From: Amblyornis subalaris
Lineage: Eukaryota; Chordata; Aves; Passeriformes; Ptilonorhynchidae
DNA: 64,000 bases
Reading direction: 5' to 3'
Assembly: GCA_018881555.1 (NCBI GenBank)
Contig: JACAXG010000060.1
Location: 2,852,001-2,916,000, forward strand
The position numbers and the translations under genes were made by a program. The notes beneath the pieces were generated by a model that was not told where the DNA came from, did no database searches, and saw only the letters and a list, made by a program, of their open reading frames with translations. Below, piece by piece: positions 37,601 to 51,500 of this stretch (the first letter of the stretch is position 1; each line of letters begins with the position of its first letter).

Positions 37601-40600
37601 CTGTCCCCATTCTTCTCAAGAAATTGCCTCATCAGAAAAAGAAAGAACAAAAATCAAACCGCTAAGTGTTACTGAGGAATACCATCTAGTCAGTCTTATC
37701 AGCTCAAAACCTCACTCACTATTATCTTTTCCTTCCTCTCTTAAATTACTGAGACAGGTCTCTCCTTTCACAGCCGCAAATGTTTTAAGCTCTCTGGTTT
37801 CTTAGAATCTCTCCTACTTGTACGACTGCCTCAATAAGAAAAAGAGTTTAGGGATATCAGAAATTATGTTAGTCATCTGGAGTAAGGGAAAAGAAACTGC
37901 ATCTTCACCCAAAGATAAAATGTCCAGTTGTTTAACAAACACATATTCATAGTTTCAGGAACAGTTCTTGAGTTCCCCTCTTGAGCTCTGGGTAATTTTT
38001 TCTAGGTAATCAGGAAAAAAAAAAAAGTGGAGACTTTAACTCATTACATAGCACGATATATTGCAAGGCATGAGCTGAGGTATTCTCAAGCTTCCCAAAC
38101 CAAGGGGCAGAGGGCAAACTGTCCTTGCCTACACCCCAGGGCATCCCTGTTCTCTTTTCCAAATACAAGACCAGGCACTGGCAGAAGTAAGAACTACGTG
38201 CCTGGCAGCCGAAAGATGAGGAAAGAGAAAATATGATGTGCAATAAATCAGGTACACAAAAAATAATCACNGCAGGTCATATCATCCTAACACTGCTCGG
38301 CATTGTTTCCACCTTAATGATCTTTCAGCATGTCATGATGCTGAATCATGATGACAGAGGGGCAGGAAGCACATATCAGATGCAGAATGAAAAGGTCTTT
38401 TTATGATTGTGGCCCTAGGAAGCGCTAGACTTTCTTTATGTTGGATTCCCCTGTTCTCACTCTGGAAGACTTATCTGCACCAAAATCAAGAAAAGCTTCT
38501 GGAGCACTTCAGATAAATCTGACCTACATACAGATAAATCAGGGATCTCTCTTTTTTTCCCCCCAGAACTGCTTATTGCTGTATCAGTGCATGAATTCAT
38601 TGCATGAATTTCAAATGGGTTTAAAAAGTGTTTTTAGAAGTAATTTTCTGTTCATAACTGGACTTTAAGCACCCTGAAGGCCTGCTGGCTTGCTTAAGTT
38701 ACAGGCCAAAAATGTACATAATTGTCAATCTTTAGCAAGACAGGGAGTTCTTTTCTAACCAGAGCCAGAAATACTCCCTCCGGAGAAATCTCACAAACAA
38801 TGTGAAAAAAAGCTTTTGAACTTTCCATGGTACAAAGTTTAAAATGAGGACAAAACTGGGATGAGTCTTGAGCATTTTCTAAGTTATGCTGCATTTCCAC
38901 AGCTTTACAGATACAGACATCTGGAAGCAGATTTTCAGCTAAAAAGAAAAAAAAAGACATTGTTTCGTACTTAGCTAGCATAATTAATTTTCCTTAAACA
39001 TGAATAAAATTATTACAGTAGACAAAAATTTTAATATGTAAAAATCTCTCTGGCTCAACCCTAGCCATATTTTTGGTGTAATAAAAATAGACTATATTCC
39101 CAGATATGACAATGCATATCATTTCAGACAGATTCAGGGACAGCAAAACCAATTTTGGTTAAAGAGCCTGGAGGAATCCCATAATATTAAACACAAGTTT
39201 ACATAAAGTAATTGAGAATACTTCTTATAATTTAGTCCAACCCTTATAATTTCAGATTATAATGAAAGGCTTTTCTTTTAAGCATTAGACCATTACGATA
39301 TTCAGTGATAAACAACCAACTTATTCTATTGCTGTAATTTCAGCAACAACTTTTAGGAAAACTCTACAATGGCATCAACAAGCAATAAGTAGGATGACAG
39401 ATTTTACAGGGTATTGCACATTATTTTCAGGACTCTGAGCCACATCCTCTGTTGTTCCAAGGGCTCTTTGCTGCTTCATACTGTGGAAAATACCAAGTTC
39501 TTGGCATATCAAAACATGGATCTTGAAAATTTCTGAGACCTCTCAGGCTGTGCTGGCCAAGTGATTTGAGGGGACCCTGTGTTTGGTCATGTGCTCCTCT
39601 GTAAGGTCGGCACCAGCCCAGCCAGGCAATAACCCCACACTTGGATCACCTCTAATGGTGATACTCACTTTGCAGAAACAGTGCAGGGGCCGGGGGAGGT
39701 ATCTGGGATATGAATAAACCACGCTAACCCTTTGAGTACCTCAGGAAAAGAGCGTGCATTCAACAAAGGAGCACTTGCATAGCCTTGTGGATGTACTTTG
39801 TACAGTTTGTCCTGATTAGAAAGGAAGTGAGTTTAACAGAGAATCCGACTCAGACAAACAGTTCTCTCCTTTTATTTGGAAAAGCTGCAAACCTGTTACA
39901 GTTCACTTGTTAGTATGAAAAGCAAGCTTGAAAAATGGCACTGTTGAGATCAGTGAGTAATGGTCTAAGCAGAATAACAGCAGTCAGGTTGAAGAACATG
40001 GTGGAGTGGTCTGGGTGGAAGAGAGCAAATGCTACAAGCCCCCAAGTTCTGAATTTTAACTGACACTGTTGTGGACACGCATCTGTCTCACTGACACGTT
40101 ACACTACCACCCACCTCAGCAGCACATGTAGCTTCCAAGAGGCTTTCTGGCAGCAGTGAAAAACTTGGCCTGGAGTCCAAGAGCTTTCTTTTCACAGCAA
40201 AACTACCTCAACATGAGATTACTTTTCATTTAAACTTTATTTCTAAACTGACTTCATAACCTTCTATAATCTTGTTATTCTGCATTCCGCTTCTCCCCAG
40301 GCTTCAAAGACTCTTTTTTGGTTGCTTACATAAACTCGCTGCTGCAGTACGCGAGCTATCTAAAGCATNGTATAAATGCAGCTCTTATTACTGCTTAATA
40401 AAAACAGAAAAGTTATTCATTCACCAACCTTTTTTCCCCCTCCCTTTCTAATAAACATATCAGATCCATATCTAAGTGGTGATAAAAAATTCTGACCTTG
40501 CACTAAGTTTCTCCCACAACATCCTCACTACGACTGGTATTTAATTGTAAAGACTTTTCACTGCATTCTCTACAAAACGGTATGTCTCACCATTACCTAG

Positions 40601-42830
40601 TCACCAGTGAAGTTCATTTCCTACATCCACTGACACAGACAAGAAATTAGCTATCCTGGAAAGGCCACGTTAGGGAGCAAGTGAAGAGTAATAACTGGCC
40701 AAAAAGAAAGAGGAGGAAGTCCCTTCCTCTTCAGTTCTGGCAACCATCATATTGATCATTTCACTTTGTATACCATATGTTGCTTTTTGTAGTGCTTTGT
40801 CCTTACACTGTCTTTTAAGGAACAAGCTCTTTGGCAATGAATAGAGTCTTTATATGCTGGGAAAACACTTCCAGCATGTTGCAGACACTATTGTAATACA
40901 AATACTCATTGTCTTCCTGTATTTCCTTACCCCCACCGCTCTTCAACACAGCTTTGTCACTGTAAAACAACCTTCACTAAATTGTTTTGTGCCACTGGTG
41001 TAGTGCTATAATCATAAAATATGGTAAATGCTTCATACACCCAAAGACGGATTTTGTTGAACCTGGTATTTCTGTTGACCACGCTGTGGAACAGAATGAT
41101 GACATGACAACCTGAAGTAGTTTAGCACACTAGCAAATGTGAAAACTAACACCTTTAATTGCATCCCAAAAGACAAGTCGAATAGAGAGGGAAACAACAA
41201 AAGACTTTTGAAGCCAAATTAGCCTGTAAATTAGTAACTATCATTAGATTTTAGCCAAGCTCCATATTTGTGCCTTGGTCCTTTTCTTAGTTGTTTCATA
41301 GTTGGATGATTGAGTTTCAAGTCTGTAACTTTCATCTCCATTATGTTTGCTGAAGGAGTACAGAACAAATGCAAAAGGTCTTTAACTCTACAATCTGGCA
41401 GAACACCATTGTTTGCGTTTCTGAAGTTTTTGAAAATAACAGCCTTGATCCTCTTCTCATTAACCCAGCTTGACAATGCTGCAAATCCAAGGAAATCAGT
41501 TGACTTGATCTCATGTCAAAGCAAGCTAGAGGAATGCCTAAGCCTAGTATTTCTGACATACCTCATATACCTACAGTTGAAGGAAAAACTCTCACTAAAC
41601 CTATATTAAAAATCTGTCCATGTAATGCTCTGGACTTAAAACTTGTTTTTAATCCACGTCCTCCCACTCTTACCACGAAGAAATTACTAATCTGGAACTT
41701 TGTTTTTAGTTTCCAACTTTTCCAGTTCATTTGGCACCTTTTTTTTTTTGTTGTTGTTGTTTTTAATTCAACCTTGGAGCTTGCTGGTCATATTCACCTT
41801 GAGATTTTATCCACTGGGCTTTCATGACCTTGTCCTCTCAGTACTCCTTTTGCCTTTCTAATAATTCACCCTGCTTTTCCTTCTCATTTTTCATGTATGT
41901 ACCACAGGCACTTGTAGCCTTGGCACTTTGTTCCTACTACATCCTTCATACAGTACACTCAGTGTCTAACATTCCTCCAAGTCCTATTACTATGCCAATC
42001 TATTTTAAATCCAGTTCTATAGGAGAGATGATAAGAACTAAACCATTTTAACTGCATACATAAAGCCATCTCACTATAATACAAGTATATTACAGTCTTA
42101 AACCTCATAAAAGCCTGTGAGGAGCAAAAGCATCAGTATTTGTCTTCTACAGTGGCAGAGAACAAGTCACTCATCCAAAGTCAAGTGAAAGCCTATAGCA
42201 GCTTCTGGGTTAACAACCAGAGGCTTCATTTTACCTTTCTACCTCAAGATCTGTATATTGGCTCATGCATTTTACACTTCTTGGGCTTCAGAATGGATTT
42301 GCTTAACTTACAGGCAGTGCTGACCAACGGTGTCTCACCAGCCCAGCCCATGGAGCAGAGAATTGCTGTCAGTTCCCCAAATGGTTCTCTGAGAAGATGG
42401 GCAGCACAGCCAGCCCAGGACGAATCCTTGCTCCACCTTCCCACAAGGCTCTGGAGCACCGACCACCAGGTTGGGCTGTACTGTAGGAAACAGCAGAATA
42501 CACTCCACTTTCCTAAACTATACCACAAGCAAGCAAAGCCATGGTTAAGCGGATCAGCTGGAGCTTACACATCACCTCAGAGGAATCCAGGTCCCCATGT
42601 GGCTTCTGACAACCGACGTGACTGAGCTGGNACCTTTGTCCCTCCACTAGCACTGCTCTGCCAAACGAGCTTCCTTTTTCCTGTCAGAGACTTTGCCATG
42701 TTCATCACAGCANAAGCCCCAACTCCTGGCCTCTCCTTGTTTCGGCAGCTACGTTAACTGGCTCCTTCTTCCTGCTTTTTGCTTTTTCTTTTTTAAATCA
42801 GCCTAGCTCTGGCCTTCAGTACCAGCGAGT
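31650..42830. other. Intergenic, no gene recognised
   Basis: AT-rich DNA between the two promoters. I see no exon matching a known protein, no RNA gene and no clear transposon. It contains a CA microsatellite with A/C-rich continuation at 35629-35692 and several short homopolymer runs. Enhancers for EGLN1 or TSNAX could lie here but cannot be identified from a single sequence. Confidence 0.5.
35629..35692. repeat. CA microsatellite grading into A/C-rich low complexity
   Basis: An (AC)6 run at 35629-35640 is followed by caaa/acaa-type repeats with almost no T or G. Confidence 0.75.
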
Positions 42831-42846
42831 TAGGTGGGACACAAGC

Positions 42847-42879
42847 CACGTGTTATTTATGAAGGAGCCAGGACACGTG
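42847..42879. promoter_or_regulatory. Pair of CACGTG E-boxes upstream of EGLN1
   Basis: Palindromic CACGTG hexamers occur at 42847-42852 and 42874-42879, at the upstream border of the EGLN1 CpG island. They can bind bHLH factors such as USF or MYC, and each includes the ACGTG core used by HIF. Function is inferred from motif only. Confidence 0.4.
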
Positions 42880-43440
42880 TGTCCCGCTCAGCTATCCGGC
42901 AGGAATATTTTGAGGCCTACGGGAGTGACAAAACCTGGCCCTTCACTGTGGCCGGGTGCCGCCGCCGCCACCCTGCCTGTCATTCACGGCCACAGCGCCC
43001 GGCCTCCGTGTCACCCGCTGCCGCTCGGTGCCCTCGCCTCACCTGCGGCAGGCCCGCACCCCTGAGGGGCAGCGGGGCAGCTCGCTACTGGGGTCACGGG
43101 CACCCACGGATTAGCGACCCCCTCCCTGCCCAGCGACGACGGGGCGGCCCCGGCAGCCCAGACCGGTGACACTCCCGAGCAGTTTTCCCCCTCTCCCTGC
43201 CGGGAAGGCCGCACTCGTCGGGGGAAGGGGGAGGGCACCACCTCCACGGAAGCGCTGCGGCCGCCCCGGCCCGAGCCGAGGCCTGTCCGTGCGCCGGGGC
43301 CGGGCCGGGCCCCGCGGCTGTGGCGGTGTCTCTCGGCTCCTCACGCAGCGGCGCGGAGGACGCGGCCNGCCCCGGCCCGGCCCCGCCCGCCCGGCCACGC
43401 CTGCCTGACGCGGCCGGCGGCGCTGGCGGGCTGGAAGTGG

Positions 43441-43452
43441 CGTACGTGCACA
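43441..43452 (+). promoter_or_regulatory. Candidate hypoxia response element of EGLN1
   Basis: GTACGTGCACAG contains the HIF-binding core ACGTG (43444-43448), followed immediately by CACAG, which matches the HIF ancillary sequence described beside the EPO element. It lies about 450 nt upstream of the EGLN1 ATG. EGLN1 is a known HIF target with a functional promoter HRE in mammals, so this site fits the expected negative feedback loop. Identity with the mammalian site is inferred, not checked. Confidence 0.6.
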
Positions 43453-43635
43453 GCGGGCCGCTGGAGTGGCGCCTCCTCCTCCTCGCCCCGGCACAGCGGC
43501 AGAGGCGCGGCGGGGAGAGGCGGCGGCCGCGCCGGCCCTTGCTGCACCGGCAGAGAGGCCGGCGGGGAGCGGAAGGCAGCCGCGCACCGCGCCACTCCGC
43601 TCCCCCTCGGCCGTTCCGCCGCCGGCGGNGCGGCG

Positions 43636-43650
43636 ATGAGGCGGCGCTAA
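43636..43650 (+). promoter_or_regulatory. Minimal upstream ORF 1 in EGLN1 leader
   Basis: A four-codon frame, ATG AGG CGG CGC TAA, lies 259 nt upstream of the main start. It is in the mRNA only if transcription starts upstream of it. Confidence 0.35.
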
Positions 43651-43772
43651 GCGGCGTTAGCGGCGCAGGGAGGGCGGCGCGGGCCCCCGCGCCCCGGCCG
43701 CCCCGGAGGAGGCCGCGGGTCGGCGGAGGCGGAGGGCGGCGGGGGCCGCGGCGGAGCCGGAGCCGGGCGGCC

Positions 43773-43784
43773 ATGATGCAGTGA
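43773..43784 (+). promoter_or_regulatory. Minimal upstream ORF 2 in EGLN1 leader
   Basis: ATG ATG CAG TGA encodes three residues, with G at -3 of the first ATG. It ends 110 nt before the EGLN1 start, a spacing that allows reinitiation. Confidence 0.45.
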
Positions 43785-43852
43785 GCGCTCCCTCCCCGCG
43801 CGGCCGGGCGGGGGCCCGCGTTAGCGCCGCTCCCGCCCGCCTCCTTACATAA

Positions 43853-45085
<1,233 letters not shown>

Positions 45086-45584
45086 TGACCGTGTCCAGTT
45101 CTGGGCTCCTCAGTACGAGAAAGACAAGGAGCCCCTGTAGAGGGTCCAGCAGAGGGGCAGAAAGAGGAGGGGTCTGGAGCATCTCTCTCACGAAGGGAGA
45201 CTGCAGGAGCTGGGTCTCTTTAGTCTAGAGAAAAGAAGACGGAGGGGATCTCATTAATGTTGTAAATATCTCAAAGGTGAGCATAAAGAGGATAGTGCCA
45301 GACTCTTCAGTGTTGCCGAGCAAAAGCACGAGGAGCGGTGGCCATAAACTAAAGCACAAGTTCCACTTCAACATGAGGGAGAACTCCTTTACGTTGAGGG
45401 TGGCCGAGCACTGGAAGAGGCTGCTCAGGGAGGTCGTGGAGTCTCCCTGTCTGGAGACATTCAAAACCCACCTGGACGAGTTCCTGAGTAACCTGCTCTG
45501 GGTGACTCTGCCTTGGCGAAGGGGTTGGACTGGATGATCTCCAGAGGTCCCTTCCAGTCCTCACAACTCTATGGTTCTGTGACT
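45086..45584 (+). repeat. CR1 LINE 3' fragment in EGLN1 intron 1
   Basis: About 500 bp of near-collinear CR1 3' region: 'gtgtccagttctgggctcc', 'ctgcaggagctgggtctctt', 'cacaagttccacttcaacat', 'cctgtctggagacattcaaa' and 'ggttggactggatgatctcc', ending in a GGTTCTGTGACT tail. It is the longest well-preserved CR1 3' region in this half of the window and lies sense to EGLN1, just 280 bp after the donor. Confidence 0.95.
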
Positions 45585-48500
45585 CACGCCCGGCCGCAGT
45601 GGGATCGCCAGCCCCAGCGAGTCTGGGCTGCAGCTTTGACAGGCAGGTTGGTGTCCCGCAGTCAGGCAGGGGATTGCTCTTGACCGGGAAGGTGCGAAAG
45701 GGTTTNTTTGACTCTTCGCTTTTCCAAAGCAGGAAAAAAGGGCGATCTCATTTATATCCCTGCATTTTGTTAAAAAAACCTTGACCTGGAAACTTATCTG
45801 CTCNTCAGTGAGTATTGAAATCTGAGTTTTTTCGTGGTCTCCTGAAGAAAACCCGGATAACAGTGCTCTGATGGGCTCTGGGAAACGGGGGCTGGCTGCG
45901 AGGTGTCCCGGCAGCGGTGCTGGCTGGGCGGCGTGGAACCGCCTGTGCTTGATGTTTGTAGTCTCGCATGAATGGACCGGATTTTGGTAAGCCTTGGCTC
46001 AGGATGTGGCCTGCCAGGTGCAGGACTTAAAAATGTGGGTAGGAGACCTGCATCAGTGAGCAGTGCCCTGGTGGCACAATAAACCCGTGAGTTACAGTGC
46101 GGACCACTGGCAGTGGTGCTGCGGTGGGCAGCAGAGTCACAGCCATGAGGAGCAGGGTGGCTGCGGGCAGAGTTTTTATTTTACTGTCATCAAGTCACTT
46201 TTCTGCACAAGTCTTACTCTTTAACTCTGAGACCAGAGAACTGAGTCAAAATCTCCCATTGTATTAGCCTAATTTGTGATTCCCTTCCAGTCCTTTAAAT
46301 AAAATTCATGCCCTTGGTAGAGAACTAGTGATGAATATTCATCAGTATCTTTTCAGTTTATTAAAAAAAAGAACAGGGGTGAAGCCCCTTCACACTTTGC
46401 TACCTCTGTTAAAGCATAAGGAAGCCAGTGAAATGGTAGAAGTCATCCTGCCGAGGTGGTTGCACTGTCACAGATGGGCTGTTGTTGCTGCAGCTGCAGA
46501 ATCTCAGCTGGTAGGAAGCTGCGGGAGGGAGGAAGGGAGAAACTGGAAGGCAAAAAACAGCCCTGGATTTGTTCAGGGCACGGGAAACTCCCGTGATAAA
46601 GAAAAGTGGGTGACAATTTTTTTTTTTTGTTTTGTAGTGCTGTCTTTGCATTTCTTCAGTTGAACCAGTACTGTGTGAAAACTTTCTAATGGGAACATGA
46701 TCTAGAGTCCTCATAGATCCCTGCAGGACTTTTCTAAGCCAGCTTATCTTTCAGGCAGTCTTAAATCTCTTCAAGGCTTCAAACTGGCGCTCTAAAAATG
46801 TCAGTGGTTTTGCTAGATTTCAATTTTATACGGCAAAAAGGAATAGTGCTTCTGTTTTTCTGTGCAGTGGTATGCTACTGTAAAGAATACGTGCCAGGGC
46901 TTTAGGAAAGGACTTTTGGAGTTGTGATCATGAATCACGCGTGCAATTCCTGGACTACTATATTTTACATTCCTACTTGGTTTCCAGGCACTGCTGAAAT
47001 CCCTCTGTATTTGGGGGTTCAGAACAGGTGCGGGGATCAGATCAGTAAAGGTGCAATACTTCGTGGTGGCACAGACTTCTGCATTTCTTTCTGTCTTCTC
47101 ACTTTCCCTTGCTTATTTCCCCACAAAAATCAGTGTTCTTAATGTGCAGGAAAGCTCAGTTCCCTAAAACTTCAGCAAAAGCAGAATGAAAACTTAACAG
47201 TGACACTTAAGTGTGTCACTCTCACAGATTCACCTCAGGCTTCAATAAACAGAAGCAGATGATACNTAGAGCATCACTTCAAATAACTTGCATTGTAGCC
47301 ATCTAACTTGTAACCCACTGATGGTGTTGGCATTGAACTTGCCATCACTTCTATAAACTGTCTAGAAGCAGTGCATGATAAGGCAAAAAGAAATGGGTCT
47401 GAGATGTATACCCTGAGTCTCTTGGCTTGTAAACCTACCTGTCAGGGAAAAAGCTATGTTGTTTCAATAGGATCTGATTCAAACTGGTTTACATTCACCA
47501 GGACCAGTCTCGTAAGGTAAAGGACATGAAATAAGGTAAAATGTTAAGTGTGAGAAACCTGAGATTTTACATTTTAAGGTCTCTGATAGGTGTTTTGTCT
47601 GGACTAACTGGGCTACCTAGAACTGATCTGCTTAAACTGATGTGGTTCTACTTAGTCCTGAGTGTCAGCAGATAGCCCTCCGGCCTGAAAGGCATCTATA
47701 GACCAGTAGGCATAAACTAGCCAAGTACCTTTGAGGTGTGTGGAGACAGCAGCAAGTATAAGAGAATGGCTAACTATTTACTCATCTTGGAAGTCCTGAC
47801 TTACTGCATTCCTTGCTTTTGTTCTCTTTCTTTCCAGACTCTGCTTGCTTTTCTCTAGCAGATGGTGGCACATACTTGCATATGTGGGCTCTGGTGTCTT
47901 TCTCCTACTTCCTGTTATTTTCTGGTTTTTTCTTCTTTCATCTTTTCATAAATTCTCATTTTTTCCTTTCTCTTATCAGTTGCCACGTTTGTATGTGCAT
48001 GTATTTCTGTTTCCTGCCTGTCCTGTTCTTACATAGCTAGAGGAGGTAAAAACCTACTCATCAAAATCAGGAAAAGAAATCATCCCAAGTCTCACCCAGG
48101 TGAGACAATTTTTCCTCCTTCCCCACACAGAGGCTGAAGAAGGGGTTAAAGGAGGGGGCAGCTTTATGATTTTTTTTGCTGGGTGTCTCTTTCCCGTATT
48201 GTGGACTCTGGTGATCTGAAGCTTACATCCTTTGCTGGTCTTGGAGTAATACTGTGACTTCCCCATTGTGGACTGGGTTCCTAATAACCACCATATAATC
48301 GGACATCTGATCTATCAGCTATTCCTGTTTCTGCCTGCTATCACACCCAGTGCCACCTGTCTCCTAAACCCTGCCCCATGCCTTTTGTTGGAAGGAGATT
48401 GAATAGACAGTTTGACAGGCCCAGTTACATCCCTTTAGTTCTTCCTTCATTCCCACTCCTTGAAACCTGTCAGAAGACCAATCCCATTCAAACTGCTGCA

Positions 48501-51500
48501 TTTGAATGCTCTCCTGTCTCTACTGGTAGGCCAGTGGCACNCACTGCTTCTCAGCCACGAGAAGCTTAAAAATTTGCTTTATTTGTTACACGTAATGCAA
48601 ACTTGCTTTTCTGCTTTTCCTTGTAATTGCTTATCTCTTACGCTGTAGATCCTGGAGTTTTCTGAAGACCTGGATGACTCTGGATTCAGACTAGTCTGAC
48701 TGTGCCCTATCAAATTAGATTTTTTCAAAGTTAGTAATGCTTCTTCAGAAAATAATTCTCCAAGAGTGAGTGGATTTCTCATACTCTGCTCTTAGCTTTT
48801 CTATAAACTGGAAAGAAGAGGCTCTGCTTTTGCCACTTACTTATGTTGCAGCTTTTTTACAAAGATGTTGGATTAATGTTACCAAGGAAAAGCAAGATTT
48901 ATGGGTGTTCTTTCTGCTATATCTTTTTCTGCAAAATATAACTGTGAGCCGGTGTGGCAATAAGAAGACAAATGAAAAATAAGAGGCAGAGAATAAGGAC
49001 TTGGCAACCAAGCAGGTACTGGAAAGTGATAGCGATGATGGCAAAACGCTGGTAGAAGAAAGGAAAGCGAGCATGGGGCAGGTGTGCAGCACATGTGAAT
49101 CCTACTCTGATTGGAGGACCCAAGAACTGTGGCTGGAGATCTGGGCTTAGGAATGTCTATAAAGTGGGGAGCTTCCCCTCAATTTGCTTGTGGCATGTGT
49201 CATTACGTTTATCCTTCTGTATCCTTCTGGAGGTTTGTTTCACTATCACACCTTGAATTTATCTCTTGGTAGAAAACTTACTGGTCTGATTTTTTCCTAG
49301 TGAATGACCGCATGTGTGGGTTTGAATTTNCCACTGAGTTGTGGGAAAATGTGGGTAGGTCTCTCTCAGTCTCCCGGTACTCACTGGAGCTGCTTGACCT
49401 TGATACAGAATATGACCAGTGCTCTTCCTTATCTATTGGTTCTTTCCCTGACAGCAGTGTTTCTGTTGGTGATGTTTTCTTCTAGATGAGTGTGCTGGTC
49501 AGCGAAGGATTGTGTGGTGATTCATGGATACACAACAGCCCACACACAGCTCTTAAATCCCTCTTGGNGTAGAGCCCTGACATGTGATGACTGTAGTTTT
49601 CATTTGTTGTTCCTCATGTACAAGCCTTTTGGGTCCCAGGTGGAGCAGGTGATCAGAAGACTGTTTGGGGTCTCCTGCAAATGATCTTTTGATGGAGAAG
49701 CACAGCAGCATCCAGAAAAGACTCTTGTTTACAGCCAACTTTANCATTGCTGAGATTGTAATTTTCTCTAGTAGGAGAATGTGCAAAAAAGATGTGCTTG
49801 TTTCTGAGGGGCAGCTGTGTGGTGATTGGGACTTCGAAGTGTGATATGAATGTAGTGTGTCTGAGGGTGGGGAGCACCACCTGTGACTACTAGAACTTCT
49901 CCATACCCCCTGTGTGTTAGGCTGTAGTTCAGTGAACACTTTGGGCTGGCATTGCTGGAGAAGTAGTCACTCTTCTTTGCCAGCACAAGTGTTTACATGG
50001 CCATCCTGTGAACNGGTTTGGGGAACTGATCCATCTGAAACATAAACTGGCAAAAGAAGTGCTCCTGGTTCAGTGTTCGGATGTTTGTGCTGGCACAGGG
50101 GACTGGCAGATGGTGAGACTTTCTTTCAGCAGCAATGCAAATTTATGCCAGTTTAAAATGTTTGCCAAACTACAGCCTTGGTTTAACACTTGGAGTCTGA
50201 TTCTCCCAAAATTTGCCCTTGAAAGTTCAAACACAGTTTAAGGAATCTTCGCTAGCTATATATTTTTTGCTTTGTGAACTTTTCTTTGTTCTTTTGTGTT
50301 CAGTGTGAGACTCAGTTCTTGCCGTCAGAAATNCATTCTTCTGTCCTTCAAGAATCTTCCTTGTGACAGTTTTATACAGAAACTTTGCTGGCCTGCCTAC
50401 CAGCTGATCCCATGTAACATGTACAGTGGAAACGTGTTTTCTCCAAATGAAAACTGATTTCCCCTTACATTCCCCACTTTCAAAGCCAACCCACTCTTAT
50501 GCTTATTGGCTGTCCCTATCTATTCTAGAGTTTTATTAGCATCAAAGATGTTCTTGATTTCTCTGTTTCAAGACAGAGCTGGATTGGAATCCTCTGCCAT
50601 GAACAGTGTCCTGCAGCTTACTACTGTGCTGCTGGTAAGAAAGGTCCCTGCTCAGCCCCATCCCCTTGTGCCAGCTCCAGCACTTGTTCTGCTTCAAGGG
50701 CTCTGTCTGAAATGGGCAGTTTCAGTACGGTTTCACATTTCATGGCCTGTTCATTTCCTCTCTGTTGCTTGATGCATTAGGATAGCTCTGTGAATTTCTG
50801 GGTTGGTTTGTTGCTTGCTTTTTCCAAGTAATTTTTGGCTGTAACTGGAGTTCATGGCTTTTACTGTTGTGGAGATAAGGAACCTGTAACACTGTAGTTT
50901 GTGCACATCAGTGATTTCAGTACACTGTGGATAATTAATTTTTTTCTGTCAGTGATATCAATGATTTTTTGATCATGTTACTACTTTGATGTTTTATACT
51001 GTCTCCCCTGCACAGAATGGGCTCAATTTAATACTGCCCAAAAATCAAGCGNGATGCTTCTCATCATAGCTGTACAGCTTGAGAGGAAGAGCAGTCTTCC
51101 CTTCCCTGTGGCCTCTTGGACAGAAATTCCTTCCAAGTGATGTCCTGCCAAGTCATAGGACTGTCTGAGCNGCAGTTCTCAGATCTCTGGGTTAGTTGTA
51201 TCAGTAAACTTGACTGATTGGTTGAGAGATGTTTGCCCTTTTTCTAGATGATGCTTAATTTCTGAATAGGCTGCCAGCTATTTCCTGAAAAAAACCCAGC
51301 AACGTATTATTCTCTTCTGTGATATTTACCATGTTCGTTATATTTGTAATTCAGTTGTGTTTAGACTGTCCTGGTTAATATCTGACATCTTTTGGCTTGA
51401 ACAGGCTAGGTTGCTGTTGGAATTTTGCAGGATGGTGTCTTTGTAGGTGCTACTGTGTTGTTCTGTACTGAGGGCTGGTATATATGTTTGTACCTCTCCG

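Noticed and set aside
47199..47220. Short imperfect inverted repeat AGTGACAC..GTGTCACT
   Set aside because: Eight-base arms with a bulge are common by chance in this much DNA.
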